In this document: positions 22,099-34,057 of the stretch, piece after piece
How the letters are laid out: each line of letters begins with the position of its first letter
Numbering within the stretch: position 1 is the first letter of the stretch
Assembly: GCA_030248225.1 (NCBI GenBank)
Contig: JASANE010019340.1
Coordinates: 1 to 64,000 of the forward strand
DNA: 64,000 bases
Direction of reading: 5' to 3'
Source: Trileptium ribeirensis
Lineage: Eukaryota; Nematoda; Enoplea; Enoplida; Thoracostomopsidae
Notes under the pieces: generated by a model
Seen by the model: the letters and a program-made list of their open reading frames with translations, nothing else
Database searches by the model: none
What the model was told of the DNA's origin: nothing
Made by a program: the position numbers and the translations under genes

Positions 22099-23697
22099 CA
22101 CACCTTCCTAGTACAGGAGAGTCTTATCAGTACAGGAGAATAGATATCGCACTTTGGACTCTCTCAAGTCATCGTCATCGACCGCTGATCACAATTCTTG
22201 TCAGCCTTTTGTAACGACCTATGTCGAGGTTAGGTGTGGAACGGTAACGTACAACAGCGTATCATCCGCAGTCAAACTGCGCTATAGAACGTTTCCACCG
22301 TACTCTAAACAATGCATTACGCGTACGCTGCGCAGTCCGCCAAAGTGTCAATAATCTCCCGTTCGTTCTGCTCTTCATTCAAACCACAGTCTGCTATTTA
22401 GGATTCGCACCGACACAGGTCACGCTAGGAGAATGCATTCACCTCCCTTTATCCTTGTTCGATCCTTGCGCTAAAGTGCCACAATCAACGTCATTCTAGC
22501 AATTTGCCGACGATTTTCGACAAAAGAGCGATGCCACGACACCGCGTGATTGGAAATTCATGCATTCAACGACACACATCCCGCACGATTTTTCGATAGG
22601 CAGAACGGCACCAATCGGTTTTACAGAAGTATAGGATTGAATTTGAATTAAATTTTTTCTAGTATATATACTGCACTTCCTTACGTTATATGTTCGCAGC
22701 ATATATGTATACTAACCGTAAGAAATGAATGCTACAACCCGTTTGAAGCTCGAAATAATGGCAACTATGTTCTATTCTCCCTCAGGTAAGAGCTGGTTCA
22801 GGCAGTTTACATGCTGTGTGTGACATCAATATCCCACTCGAAATGTCCATATGACCATCATGTCGTAAATGTATTCGTGTTGGCGTAACCTTTGGATAAT
22901 TATTAAAGAACAACTGTATTTTAGCTGAAGGTAAAATTGGCGTAATTAACTATGTGTAGTCGAGACATTCGTGGCTTCGAAAGCTGGAACAAACCACAAA
23001 TCTCATAAATAATAACAAGTTAAAATGTTTTCACTATATGAGAGCGAAATCTATTCGAGATACAGTTTGTGATCCCTCATATATGTAACAAAAATTATTC
23101 AAACCCTTCTGTGAAATCGTTTTTCCTACTCCAGGTAAATTGAATTCGAACATTTAATATTAAAATTACCTTCCTTATTTAGTGTTGTATCGACACCATC
23201 TATAGTATTGGGAAGCTTATACGAGTTAATAAAGAGAAACCTATATACATCAAAGCCTATTTTTGTGGGCTAAACTTCTGTAACAGCTTTGAATATCGGT
23301 GCTATTTTTATAAATCCAGCCAACGCCATACTTTTGATCTTCAGTCAGACAAAAATTCTGCGCTAATTTTGTCAATCTTATTACGTAGTTGTTTTAGGCT
23401 GCACGAGATGTTTAATACGTTCCTAACGCTATTTATGTAACAGGTATGATAACAAACAATAAGCTCGCTCTTCCTACTAAAAGCTGAAAGGGTTCCTATT
23501 ATGATACATTTTCTACAATTTTATGATATGCCGTCATATATAGTAGCGAGCGAATTACACAACTCTCCACAATTCCGGCTGATCTCTAGCTAACCAGTTT
23601 AAGCTTGTCTGTATGATATTTATAACCAATAAAAACTTAGATCAGAAAGGTCGTTGTAAACAAATTATTTAAAATCTCAACTTTCCTGCAATAAAAA
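22099..23697. other. Intergenic, nothing recognised
   Basis: AGTACAGGAGA occurs twice near 22111 and 22130. Otherwise AT-rich sequence without recognised genes. Confidence 0.4.
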
Positions 23698-23995
23698 CAT
23701 TCATGGGCGAGGGGTCCGCAGTCGCAGGTGTATACTGTGCTTCGATAGTTGACAAGAGGTCGTCCCCGAGTGTGGGAGCGGCCGGTCGGGGGGAGGGAAA
23801 GTCGTCAGGGGTGATAAATTTTCGAAATGTTTTGCCAATTTACCCCGACTTTGCTAATTTTCCTTTGATTTTTGTCTATTGGTGCCAAAATTTTGTGCGT
23901 GCCTGCGGCTTGGTGGGGGGTGAGGCGCGGCGCGTCAAGTGGAGGGAGGCAGGCATCTACCTCCCAGGGTAGTCGGTGACTTGCGGAACGAGGTT
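23698..23995. mobile_element. TACATG-family element, copy 4 (one end clear)
   Basis: Begins CATTCATGGGCGAGGGGTCC, close to the inverted right end of the copy at 62356-62694 (CATACATGGGCGAGGTCC). A GC-rich arm is followed by a TTTTGCCAATTT...TTTGCTAATTTTCC core (23815-23895) and another GC-rich arm. The right end is not certain. The plus frame at 23703-23972 crosses all three zones and is not a gene. Confidence 0.55.
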
Positions 23996-25022
23996 CGAGT
24001 TTCGGGTAATAATCTCACCTCTTCCCTATTCGCATCTGTGAATAAAACATGTAATCTTACAAACTGCTACACTGATTGGTTGTGGAGGTTTATTAAACAC
24101 AATCAATTTTCTCCAATAATTGACATATATATTATGAAAAGTTGTCATAGATCAGCAGACTATTAAACAACGCACATAGTCGGTATCTATTTATCCTAAC
24201 TCTATATTTTGCTTGATGAGGGACTTTATATTAAGTACATGAATAATATGCTAGGACTCGCCGTTCTTGTGCATAGCATAAGGAGCCAACAACTTTTTGT
24301 TTGTATTCGTTTAGATAAATTACCCGTACCCGTCCGTTCGTTAATATATGATTACAGTTATGTCTAAATATCACAGGATCACATGAGTATATTCCCGCGA
24401 GAAGTTTTACATTTGAGAGCCGAACTGGTTTCACATAAACATGCGGTGTTCCTTCGTGTTTGCATGAACGAGGTCTACAGTTTAGAATGGTTTATTTTAA
24501 TCTTTTTGATTTTTAATAAAGATCGTATATAAGAAGGCAGAAACACTAGACGGTGTTCCAAACGCCACTTTTTTACTCCTTATATAAAGCCTTAAGTATT
24601 AACCAAAGGTACTCTAGGTTGCTGAAAGCAATAACGCCTTTCGGTCGAAGATATCGCAGCTACACTGATTTGGTCGTTTTCCGACTGATTGATGTTTGAA
24701 GCTGTGAATATGTTAATATAAAGCTTGATCACAATTATCTTGTTTCTACATTAGAAATTGATTCCACGATTTAATATTTGACAAATGCATCACATTGCGG
24801 GTTACACAAAAAAGCAAACATATCAGCGCTGTAGCCAAATGGGCTATCCAGGTGAAGGCCATTATAAAATTGTGCCTGAAAAGAAAGTTTTCTTAAACAT
24901 GTTTTCTAGGTTGTTACGCCAACAGTCTCTCTTGTTAGTTTTCCACCTAACTCTTCTGATTAGTATCACCCTGAATAATAAGCTTTAGCAGTAAGCAATA
25001 CTAAGTCCAATTCTAAATCAAA
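23996..25022. other. Intergenic, nothing recognised
   Basis: No gene seen. GGTTCGAGTTTC near 23989 resembles a tRNA B box but lacks a matching A box and stem. Confidence 0.4.
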
Positions 25023-25136
25023 CACGTAAAAGTTGAACGACCCATATTACAAATAATCGTGACTAGGCAATGCCCAGTTTGTAATGAAATATGTCTAAAA
25101 CTAGATGAAAGTTATTGTTATCAGTGTCGGCTTTGA
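25023..25136 (+). other. Short frame with four-cysteine knuckle
   Basis: A 37-codon open stretch ends with CPVCNEICLKLDESYCYQC, i.e. C-x2-C-x11-C-x2-C with one extra cysteine, the pattern of a small zinc ribbon. It has no ATG and an upstream stop. It could be the end of an exon, a transposon remnant or chance. No family is assigned. Confidence 0.2.
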
Positions 25137-28100
25137 AACATACTTGCATCGTTTAATTAATTTATTTCGCATTTTAATGCTCAATTACGAAAAAATTTCA
25201 TGGCATCAAATGGAGTAGTAGAATGTATCACCTGTCCCGCGCCGTCCCATTACGTTGTTCACATATGACAAACATACTGCCCTGTCAGTAGTTCGATCAA
25301 AAATAGAATAATTATGCATATGAGCGATTATATTTATCTTATTAAGATAAATAAAATGTCACAGCTGTACAAAAGCTACACCGCAACACATGCCTTTAAC
25401 GTCAATGTTGTACAGACAATTGTTATAGGAAAGGTTTTGTCGGGAACGAAACCTAGATTCCGTCGGCCAAAAAAGATGTTCCGTCGCCATTGTAAAAGCA
25501 TTATTATGACGTATATCATGGTTTAAAATATATCGAGACCGGTATCGTAAATCTTACAAGTTGTCTGGCATGAAATCAGGCATACCTTGTGTTAACGAAT
25601 ATTGATAAACTTGATAGTTTCGCTTTTGCGGCACGGCTATACATGCAAACGACACATTCTGCTCCGCCTTAAGCCAGCTAACTACGAGAGTTGTTACATA
25701 ATAATTTAGCTTTGGCTAGCGGACTCTAGCGGTGTGAGTAATAAAGCTGTTTACATAGAGGTTCGCATGTCAAGGTAGCGAGCTAACACCTCTTTAGCGT
25801 TGGAGGCCGCCTAAGCTATATTAACCCCCAAAATTTTTTAGCCATTATGAGAAAAATAACAAAATGAGCGAAAAATGTCGTGAATGGACAACATTATGAA
25901 GACAAAATTGGTTACACTTTTGACACCCTACCGGCCTTGCATGCAATGCTCCACTGATATCTAAGTCGACAAACTTTGGACACTTATGCACAATGAGCGA
26001 TGTAAGACGATGTGCGTCGAAGGCTGTTAAGGTTGCATTTTACAGACATTTAAAAAGAGAAACAATGTCACAGACTAACTGATCTTACCACGATAGAAAC
26101 GCCGCTAGTAACACGTAGAAAAACTAGCAACTTTACACATATTTTCGAAGATTTTTAAATATGTGATATCTGAATCAACCGGGCTCGTTTTTTGAACATT
26201 TTTATTCGATGAAACCTCTAATCTCAACCGCACATTTCCAGAAACGCATCAACCGGCAAGGAATTATTGCTGGCACAATGAATCCAAATTTCCAGCCCAG
26301 GCTACCCTAAGGTATCTGGAAATTAATAATAAACATAACCTGATTTTACATTTTTGTTGAATGTAGGACGCAAAATATTGTTTTAATCTGAATTCATATA
26401 TCGCAGTCAGATTACCACAACAGTGCTATACATGAGTATGCTACATAGTCGTTCAATCAAAATTTAAGCAGAGGGAAAGCAACCTATAGCGTGTTTAATA
26501 CACAACCCAATTATTTCTGATTATTTCCTCATGTATAATTACCGCAAGTACACACAAAATTGCTTTTATCCAGATGTATTGGATAAGATTTAAAAATAAT
26601 TAAGATAGAAAATAAACTTTACACATCCCAAATAGTACAAAGGTTGCGATTAATTTACTGACAAATCTAGAATCACAATATTACAAACAGATAACCCAAG
26701 AAATAAAACGTATATAGATGAACACATATAACCAAAACCAAAATAAAATATATTAGAATTAATATGCGTTAGAACGTTAACGATAACATTGCACAAACAG
26801 TAAACGCGGTATAGCGTCCTATTATCATTCTAACGTATGGCAAACAATTCGATAGCGGTGAGCTGCCAAAGGCCCCTTCATTACTTATAGCAAGAATTCA
26901 CGAGAATCGACTCTTTCTCATATTCACCATTTGCAAATACTTATTGGCGACCGCTGTGTGTTGTGATTTATATGACCACCATAGCAAAAAAATCAACAAT
27001 CATTCCTTCTGAAAAGCTTGTTTACTTGCAAAACATTGTATGCAGAGGAAAACCCGTTACTGCTTCTAAACTGCTTTTTATAATAACATAGCAACTATTT
27101 TCGTCGTATTGACGTTGTGAACGAAACAGTATTTTTTGAATAGTGTAAAGATACTGCCAGGGATTCAGAAATGGAACGTTTGATCACATTCGGAGCCATC
27201 TTGGAATAAAATTTATAAATTTTTTGAAAGGTAAGAATACTGTTTCTTCTAAAACCTACTATATATTTATAATAATGAGCTTTTGTCGTAACCGCCGTTA
27301 CAGACCCACTTTAGCTCTCGAAATTGTAGCCCTCACAGAAAATGCTTAATTACAACTATGTTGAGCTGAAGTACTGACAGAAAAGCTTACGCGATGCGCG
27401 CCAGACCAGATATGTGCTACATATAACTTATATTCTTAATTCATTCGAGCAACAAAAAATTTTCACACGTACTGTGGTAAAAATTTTATTTGGCGTATTT
27501 ATCCATTTTACGGCTATTTAACCATATTTATCATTGTCGGTAGACGAATTTTGGATATTTACAAATATTGCGATTTGGATCGTGAAGCAATCCATAATAA
27601 TTTTCTTAAAACCTTTAATTTTAATCGATTTTTAATTTTACACTATTACTTTTCAGCAAAAACGTCTACAGTCACGCAATGGTACCGTATTTCAAATTAT
27701 ATATAAGCACGCAAATTCGGTTCTATTCGATTTTGTATGTTTCAACGTACCTTCAAACTGTTTTCAAATATTAACACAGCCGAATATTTAGAGACTTACA
27801 AAAAGAATTCCATGTGATGTCCGGAAAGAACTGCCGTCATTGATATGAGAACAGCGCACGTATTTTACATATATTTTTAGGTACTATTGGTTCGCCCCGC
27901 ACTACCCCACCATGTCCTAAAATTATTGACAATAACCATAAATCCACGGGTGCCCATTTGAAACTAAGCTTATCAATTCATTTGCAACAAAACCATAAAC
28001 CGATTAAAATAAGACCAGCAATCATTACATTTTATATGGTAAATTAATTTCATCGTGCTGCTCAAATTTAGCTTATCGACTGTTTGTTTGCTGATGACAA

Positions 28101-28379
28101 TTTGATATTAATATTGCAGTGGCGTTCTGTGTAGTGATCATCCAGCCAAACGATTTGCTAATGTCACTGTACAATAAACCCATTTGGCTGTGCTTGGTAG
28201 TATTTTATAGCACAGATAAAAAAACGAACACCAGGCCATGATTCAAAATGTCACAATCTAAAATTTGGATGCCACTGATCAAAACGGTCGCCGATATTGA
28301 TTTTCAACTGCGACAGGGAAGTGGCATATCCTAAAGCAGACATATATGGCTTTCGCGTTGTCAACGGTCTGTTTTGTAG
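25137..28379. other. Intergenic, nothing recognised
   Basis: Long AT-rich stretch with only short frames (25314-25526) and no recognisable repeat family. Confidence 0.4.
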
Positions 28380-28480
28380 TCAAGCATTCTGTTCTCGGCC
28401 GGCCCAAAAATTTTTAGGTCGAGAGGCGAACGGCCGACATCAAACGCCTCAACTGCTGTCGACGGTCAATCAATGAGCCA
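28380..28480. repeat. GGCCGA-rich patch
   Basis: Contains CTCGGCCGGCCCAAAAATTT and GAACGGCCGACATC. Related to the larger patch at 29214-29412, where inverted TGTCGGCCGAAAATT occurs; the two could be ends of one old element. Confidence 0.35.
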
Positions 28481-29213
28481 AGGGCTAGGTGATTGCCAAT
28501 AAGCTTCTATTTTGTACGATACAAATCTAGCATTCGTAAACTGCTACTGTAGCAAATGATGCAAAATTCACTTTATTTGCAAATGAACGTTTTACACAGC
28601 GCACAATGCAATGACAAAGTGCCTGATCGTATGGCCAAACGGACTATGGCAAAACTATACAGAATGTAGTTCTGTCTACGGGTGAATGAGCGGCTTTGCA
28701 CTCTGTAATTGAACATTGAAACCGAAAACAACCACAACATTGTCAGCCCACAGTACACGAGCACGACCGAATATCACACACTTCCATAAAATTTTACAAT
28801 GGACTCTTCTTTTAATAATCCTATGTACTAAATTTGTGTTTTACGCACAATATTATTAGATACCTTTACCTAGCTAAGCTGAAGCATCTATAGCACAAGC
28901 AACATATAGTTTATGCGTGCTAATTTTAAATTGATTAGTTTGGAAATACTGAATTTATGCATTATGTGCATTATTTTGCAGAAACCTCTGCCGCAACATT
29001 GATTATGCGTAATGTGACGTAAAATGTTAATTTAGGTCTGTATCAGTGTACCGAATAAGATGCATCCATATTTCCAGTGGTTTTTACGTTAAAAGACCAT
29101 TCAACATCTTCATTATCACTGCCGTAGCAAGACTTCTACATAGGTTGAGCTGAAATAATGCTATAAAGGGTAGCGATCAGCCGATTAGCACAACAAAATT
29201 AATAATCCTCTTT
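28481..29213. other. Intergenic, nothing recognised
   Basis: The minus frame at 28573-28764 has no recognised domain. Lies between two GGCCGA-rich patches. Confidence 0.35.
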
Positions 29214-29412
29214 TGACGGGTCGGCGGCATAAAACGGATAGCCGAAGGCTTTTAGGGTTGTTAACTACTGAAATTCGTTAAGCCGTCCGACTGCTCAAAA
29301 TGGCCAGACAACGGCCGAAACGGTAGGCTGCCGACCAAAACGGCGGAAAAACAGCCAGCCAATGGTGCAAAATGGCCGACAGGTACATGTCGGCCGAAAA
29401 TTGTCAACTGGC
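29214..29412. repeat. Degenerate (CGGCCGAAAA)n-like repeat
   Basis: Words such as ACGGCCGAAACGG, TGCCGACCAAAACGGCGG, AAAATGGCCGAC and GTCGGCCGAAAATT recur every 15-30 bases for about 200 bases. Looks like a decayed short-unit minisatellite or transposon subterminal repeat. Confidence 0.5.
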
Positions 29413-30127
29413 AGTAGTATTGTATTATTCCATGCATGAAGTCTTGAAGAAAAACTTATATAACTAAAAATTATTTGGTTATTCTTTTATGAAGGTATAA
29501 ATTCATCCATCAAGCATGCTCAATAAACCACTGGTCCAGTACCGCGCATTGGGGATTGCTCCAAGCTATTGCTTGTCCGAACAAAAATAGTGAATAGTAT
29601 TTCATCCAAAGAAAACAATTATTCCCGACTGACAGCAGCTGTAATCCAACGGCCAGCAGATATAAAGCCGGTGGGAAGATTGTCATATTGTTAATAAATT
29701 AAAGTACAGATGTAATGTCGCTTCATTCCATGTAACCAGTTACACAATCATAATAATTATCGTTCTGCAATCGAACATGTATGACCTCGCAGGAAATGTT
29801 ATTCCCTAGATGCATATCCATTATGGTACGATCTCACCCGGTGCGCAAAATGGGTAATTCGTTGTGATACCCCAGTCTATGATTCAAATGTATTGCCCCA
29901 TTTTTAACATAACATGAATACTCCAACCAGTTGAACAAAAAGCATTATACTTTTTCAATCAAAATGACATTGCCCTATAAAAACTGATCGATAAATACAT
30001 TATTCGCTGTGGTACGACAGTCGATCAATCGAAGCGCAAAATATGAGAATTCTTAGTGATACGATTGTTTATAATTAAAATTAAAATGTAATCTCTGTTT
30101 TGACAATTTGGTGGGACATTTTAGATA
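29413..30127. other. Intergenic, nothing recognised
   Basis: AT-rich; no gene or family recognised. Confidence 0.4.
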
Positions 30128-30182
30128 AACTGAAGAAAATTAGCAAAAATTTTCAAAAATTTAGCGAAAATATAAAAATTAT
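30128..30182. repeat. AAAATTAGCAAAAATTTT tract
   Basis: Complement-strand form of the TTTTGCTAATTTT tracts that characterise the TACATG family, about 100 bases from the TIR copy at 30288. Confidence 0.5.
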
Positions 30183-30287
30183 GATGATTGAGAAATTTCG
30201 ACATTCACATTATCAACTCACTAAATATAAAGTCATTACGTTTTTGTTCCGCAACGAACGGCAAAGCACTGTTAGAAGTTATAAAAG

Positions 30288-30432
30288 ACATGCATGTTCG
30301 TGGTCCGAGGTCCAGGGGGGTAATCCCGTTGGGGGAGGGGTGCTGGAAGTGCTGGCAGCGCCAAAGGGGGTAGAAGCTCCTCAAAGATGGGTTTGACACC
30401 TCAGGGGGCGTGAACCATCTATGAACATGTAT
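30288..30432. mobile_element. TACATG-family TIR element, copy 5 (short)
   Basis: Left end ACATGCATGTTCGTGG and inverted right end TCATACATGTTCATAG share CATGTTC. The left arm continues TCCGAGGTCCAGGGGGG, the family signature. The 145-base body is GC-rich and lacks the core. Frames at 30100-30396 and 30205-30465 run through it and are not genes. Confidence 0.6.
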
Positions 30433-31649
30433 GATACAAGTCCATGACAGAGGAGTATGTGGCATGGCGTATTGGAGTGAACAAAGCCTTTAATCACATA
30501 TTTGAAGTTAAACAAACTTATAGGCGCCAGTTATTTAACATCATAGAAGCGACTGAGCACCGAATACACTTACAACTTTATAAGCTACTGCACAATACAG
30601 CCTTCTATTCAAAAAATTCAAATCCTTAAAGTAAAAATATAATCGACAGCACAATAATTGACACTGATGAAATAGCCGTACCTTGATCACATAAAAAAGC
30701 TTTAAATATGCTGTAGTACACATGTGTCGTAGATAGATGTCGAAATCCATTGGGAGGTGCTTTCAAAAACTTATAAAACTCCAACTGTATAATAGTTCAG
30801 AGTTTATTGCACCCTGTGGTACAAATAAAATATCCGACAAACAAACTTGTTTTTGGAAAGTCTATGTTTCTACAAAATACTCGAAGATACAGGGCACGCC
30901 TGGAGGGCAATCAAAAAACATAACCTTGAGAACTGCAGAACCTTGACTAAACTATGCTGTCAAGTCATAATAAAAGCCCTTTTCTTAAACACTATTCATC
31001 TAGCCATACTTGCTGGAGAAGTTGGGTTGACATATGTCAAAAAAATTTGGTCGATATTAATATAAAATTATTGCATCACTACCTAACTAATTTAACAATA
31101 GAGTAAAGAATTTTCTAAATAATAAAGTAGCTGTTCTGGAATACCCATTTTGAAGGCTTGCTCAAGCTACGATGAATCCAGTAAGCGGAGTCTATCATGG
31201 TCGTATACTGTCCACAATCATTGAGCTAGCCATTTGTGCGATTTTATATACGTAATTGTCGCATTTCTGTTAAATACTTCGGAGTAACACAGCAGCAGCA
31301 GCGGTGAATAAACGGTTGATGTAGGCTACGGCAAGTGTAACTATTCTGTTGGTTAAGTTTGTTGCAGCAATTGTGTGGCAATATGTCAATGCTACAGATT
31401 TTGGCACAACTGTGGTGGATTTGGATAATCAGTATGTTTCTCGTCATCCACTAATTGTTTATCCGTTGATTACGTTTTTTTCAACAACAAGATTAAGCTA
31501 TAACGCCAGATGATCAAGCAAAACAAAACTGATGACCATAATGAGCTACCAACTTAGTAAAGTCATAGAACATACGACTAAAAAATTTTTGATGTTGTAA
31601 CATAGTCGTAATCGACATTCCATGTTATAAAAAATACCACTATATGTTT
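30433..31649. other. Intergenic, nothing recognised
   Basis: Several 60-72-codon frames (30444, 30541, 30737, 30847, 31244) overlap each other and show no family. Confidence 0.4.
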
Positions 31650-31910
31650 ATCTCATGTGTGTCGAAGGTCCGTAGGGGTATGGTAGGGGAAAATTGTCTC
31701 GGGCCCAGGGTGTAGGCCAGGGGAAATCTCTGAAATTTTTTGGAACTCAAAACTTCTTTTGCCTGTTTTGTTAAAATTCTCCTAATATATATTTGCCAAT
31801 TTGCAATAAATTTTTCCTAATTTCTGCTTTTTTTAGCCTATTTTACGCTAATGGTTGACAATTTTACTCTATTTTTGCTAATTTTTGCTAAAGTTTTCTT
31901 TGCGAGTCAC
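31650..31910. mobile_element. TACATG-family-like element, copy 6
   Basis: Left part CATGTGTGTCGAAGGTCCGTAGGGG resembles the family end (positions 31654 onward), followed by a GC-rich arm and a long core of TTTGCCAATTT, TTTTAGCCTATTTT and TTTTTGCTAATTTTTGC words (31735-31900). No right-hand TIR was found; the copy may be truncated. Confidence 0.45.
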
Positions 31911-32299
31911 AAGAATATCTGGTGAACGTTTAATAACCATGTAAAGTTCTAATATGCAGCTTTGCTGTTGATTCGTTGTGTTTGACCGCCTAGCATTAGA
32001 TTACACTGATGCCGCAAAATGTGAGTTCGTGGATCAGCTTTATGCTTGGCGTTGCCCAGTCGTGTTGCGTATCTAATTCATCGATGTCAAAAGATTCGAC
32101 CGTCCGACTAGTTTCAAGAATGCTTGTTCGACGTTCCATCGTTATGGCAGCCAATTGTAAAAAACACAATCGAGTCAAAGTGTAAAGATCAGTCCGAATT
32201 GAACAGCTCGTGCGAACTGCGAATATTGACAAAAAGTGCTTTGATTTTGAGTTATTGACAATGATATTGATTATTACTTTATATAATATTGACTTTAGG
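31911..32299. other. Between two family remnants, no gene recognised
   Basis: The minus frame at 31996-32370 (124 codons) extends into the next remnant and has no recognised domain. Confidence 0.3.
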
Positions 32300-32610
32300 T
32301 GTCGTAGGTAAGCCAGCTTTAGAGGTGGTAGATGGTCTTGGCGGATGGAGGTCCTCGGATAGGGGAGCACACACCATGCGGTAAATTTTTTAAATTTTTA
32401 GGAACCCAAAATTTATCTCAGTTTTGCTAAAATTTTCTGCAACTGTTGCTAATTTGCAGTAAATTTTTTCAATTTTCCCTATTTTTTCCAAATTTAACCC
32501 CAATTTTTGCCAATTTTCACCCTATATTTGTTACAATTTTCGGCATTATTTCAGCAGAAATTTCGGACGGCTGTGGTAAAAGTAGACTTGGCTTGAGGGG
32601 AGAGGCGACC
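32300..32610. mobile_element. TACATG-family-like element, copy 7
   Basis: A GC-rich left arm (GGAGGTCCTCGGATAGGGG near 32347) leads into a core of TTTTGCTAAAATTTT, TTGCTAATTTGC and TTTTTGCCAATTTTC words (32375-32560), then a GC-rich right arm. Ends are not well defined. Confidence 0.4.
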
Positions 32611-33420
32611 TTAAGGGGGAGTAACACCTACATCCATATCGACATATGTAACCTAATTGCATTTTTGACGCGAGTTGAAGTCAGCTTTGATTCACGTTAT
32701 ATGCTCTGTGTTCTACGCCTGCTGGTGTAATATGTAGGTATAAAATTGTATACAATCAAAATAAATTCCATATTTGGCAGGGAAAACAAAGACTTGAAGG
32801 CCAATATTCTAAGTTTTAAAAAGCATGAGTTTCCAGTCGTTTTGATGACACTGTTGTTATGAATTGTGGAAATCCAATACAATTTAAAGTGTGAATAAAC
32901 AATTATTGTTTGTGAAAATAATTTGATTTAATAAAATATATCACACCTATGCGGGTTTTATTTATAATTGTCATTGGTGTATTAATATCGTACCAGGACT
33001 AGTATTGGTTTTATCTTGAATTAGGCATATTATATTGCCGGAGAAGATTAAAGGATGGCTTTGATTACAGAAATGGGTGAAAAACTGTGATTCTATACTG
33101 TTCATTAAAAGCACTGGAACGAGAAACTAAAAACATGACATTTTATAATTCGAAATTTGCCTGCCTTGCCAAATAGAAAATGTGGTATACAACGCCGGGA
33201 TATGAATTCTGGTGGCTCTCCAGTTTTTCGCAATAATGGCAGCAAAGCATATGACAGGCACAATTGCAGGTAAAGATTGGAAATTAGCACATTATTGCCA
33301 AAATCGTAAATTTTCAGTTTGCTAGCTAATTCAGAAATGCACGAACACTGTATCGTGTTACAACGCTAGAACCAGACCGAGAGGTGGTAAGATAATTGTA
33401 GTTTATCGTTTAATGCTGCT
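32611..33420. other. Intergenic, nothing recognised
   Basis: No gene or family recognised. Confidence 0.35.
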
Positions 33421-34057
33421 ATGCTATCAAGAGCACACGAGAATCTGTATCTTCTAACAAATGTTGATACTAGTCTCGGTACAAATCTTGGAGTCTATCA
33501 ATATTCACTAAAGTATTCCGAAATATTTTGTTGGTTTTGTCAAAAGCTATCCCGTCATCGTGCTTTATTACAGAATTTGGATACTTTCGCAGTACGCCGA
33601 CGTCATGCCTGTCCACAATACGAGGCATCCGTCGAGCGATATAACAATTTCTCTACTTACATTGGGGTACTCTGTATTTTGTTTATTTTCTTTAGAGCTG
33701 TCTGGATTATTTGTTTTATTCTATCTACAATTACGATATATTAGCGGAATGCCGAGGTCGTACATAAAAAAACGTCAAATAAAAACGCACGTTGCAAGTA
33801 ATTTTATCAAAACCAGATTTGTTAAAGTTAGAATGGTGGCCCGTGGAAGTGGAATTCGAAGTAGCAGTAGGTCTTGCCAAAATTGGGGATGTAGGATTCA
33901 AACGATTGATGAAACAAAAGTGGAATCAAGACACTTCGGCTTTGCTGCATTGCGCATTTCACAAGATAGTTGGTTAGAAACCATGACGCTCTTCCTTCCG
34001 GTGAAACTTGTCTATATTCACAATCATTGTCTGTCGAAGATAGGCCTGCAAATCTGA
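33421..34057 (+). other. Uncertain coding-like stretch
   Basis: Three overlapping plus frames are open: 33421-33744 (ending in a hydrophobic run around YIGVLCILFIFFRAVWIICF that could be one membrane segment), 33560-34057 (165 codons from a TTG) and 33792-33977. The last contains LSKPDLLKLEWWPVEVEFEV, which has a protein-like mix of residues. A minus frame (33828-34166) is also open. No family is recognised and no clean splice structure can be set. This could be a decayed gene or chance. Confidence 0.2.

Noticed and set aside
23979..24020. Possible tRNA (GAGGTTCGAGTTTCGGG)
   Set aside because: Only a B-box-like word is present; no A box or stems at the right distance.
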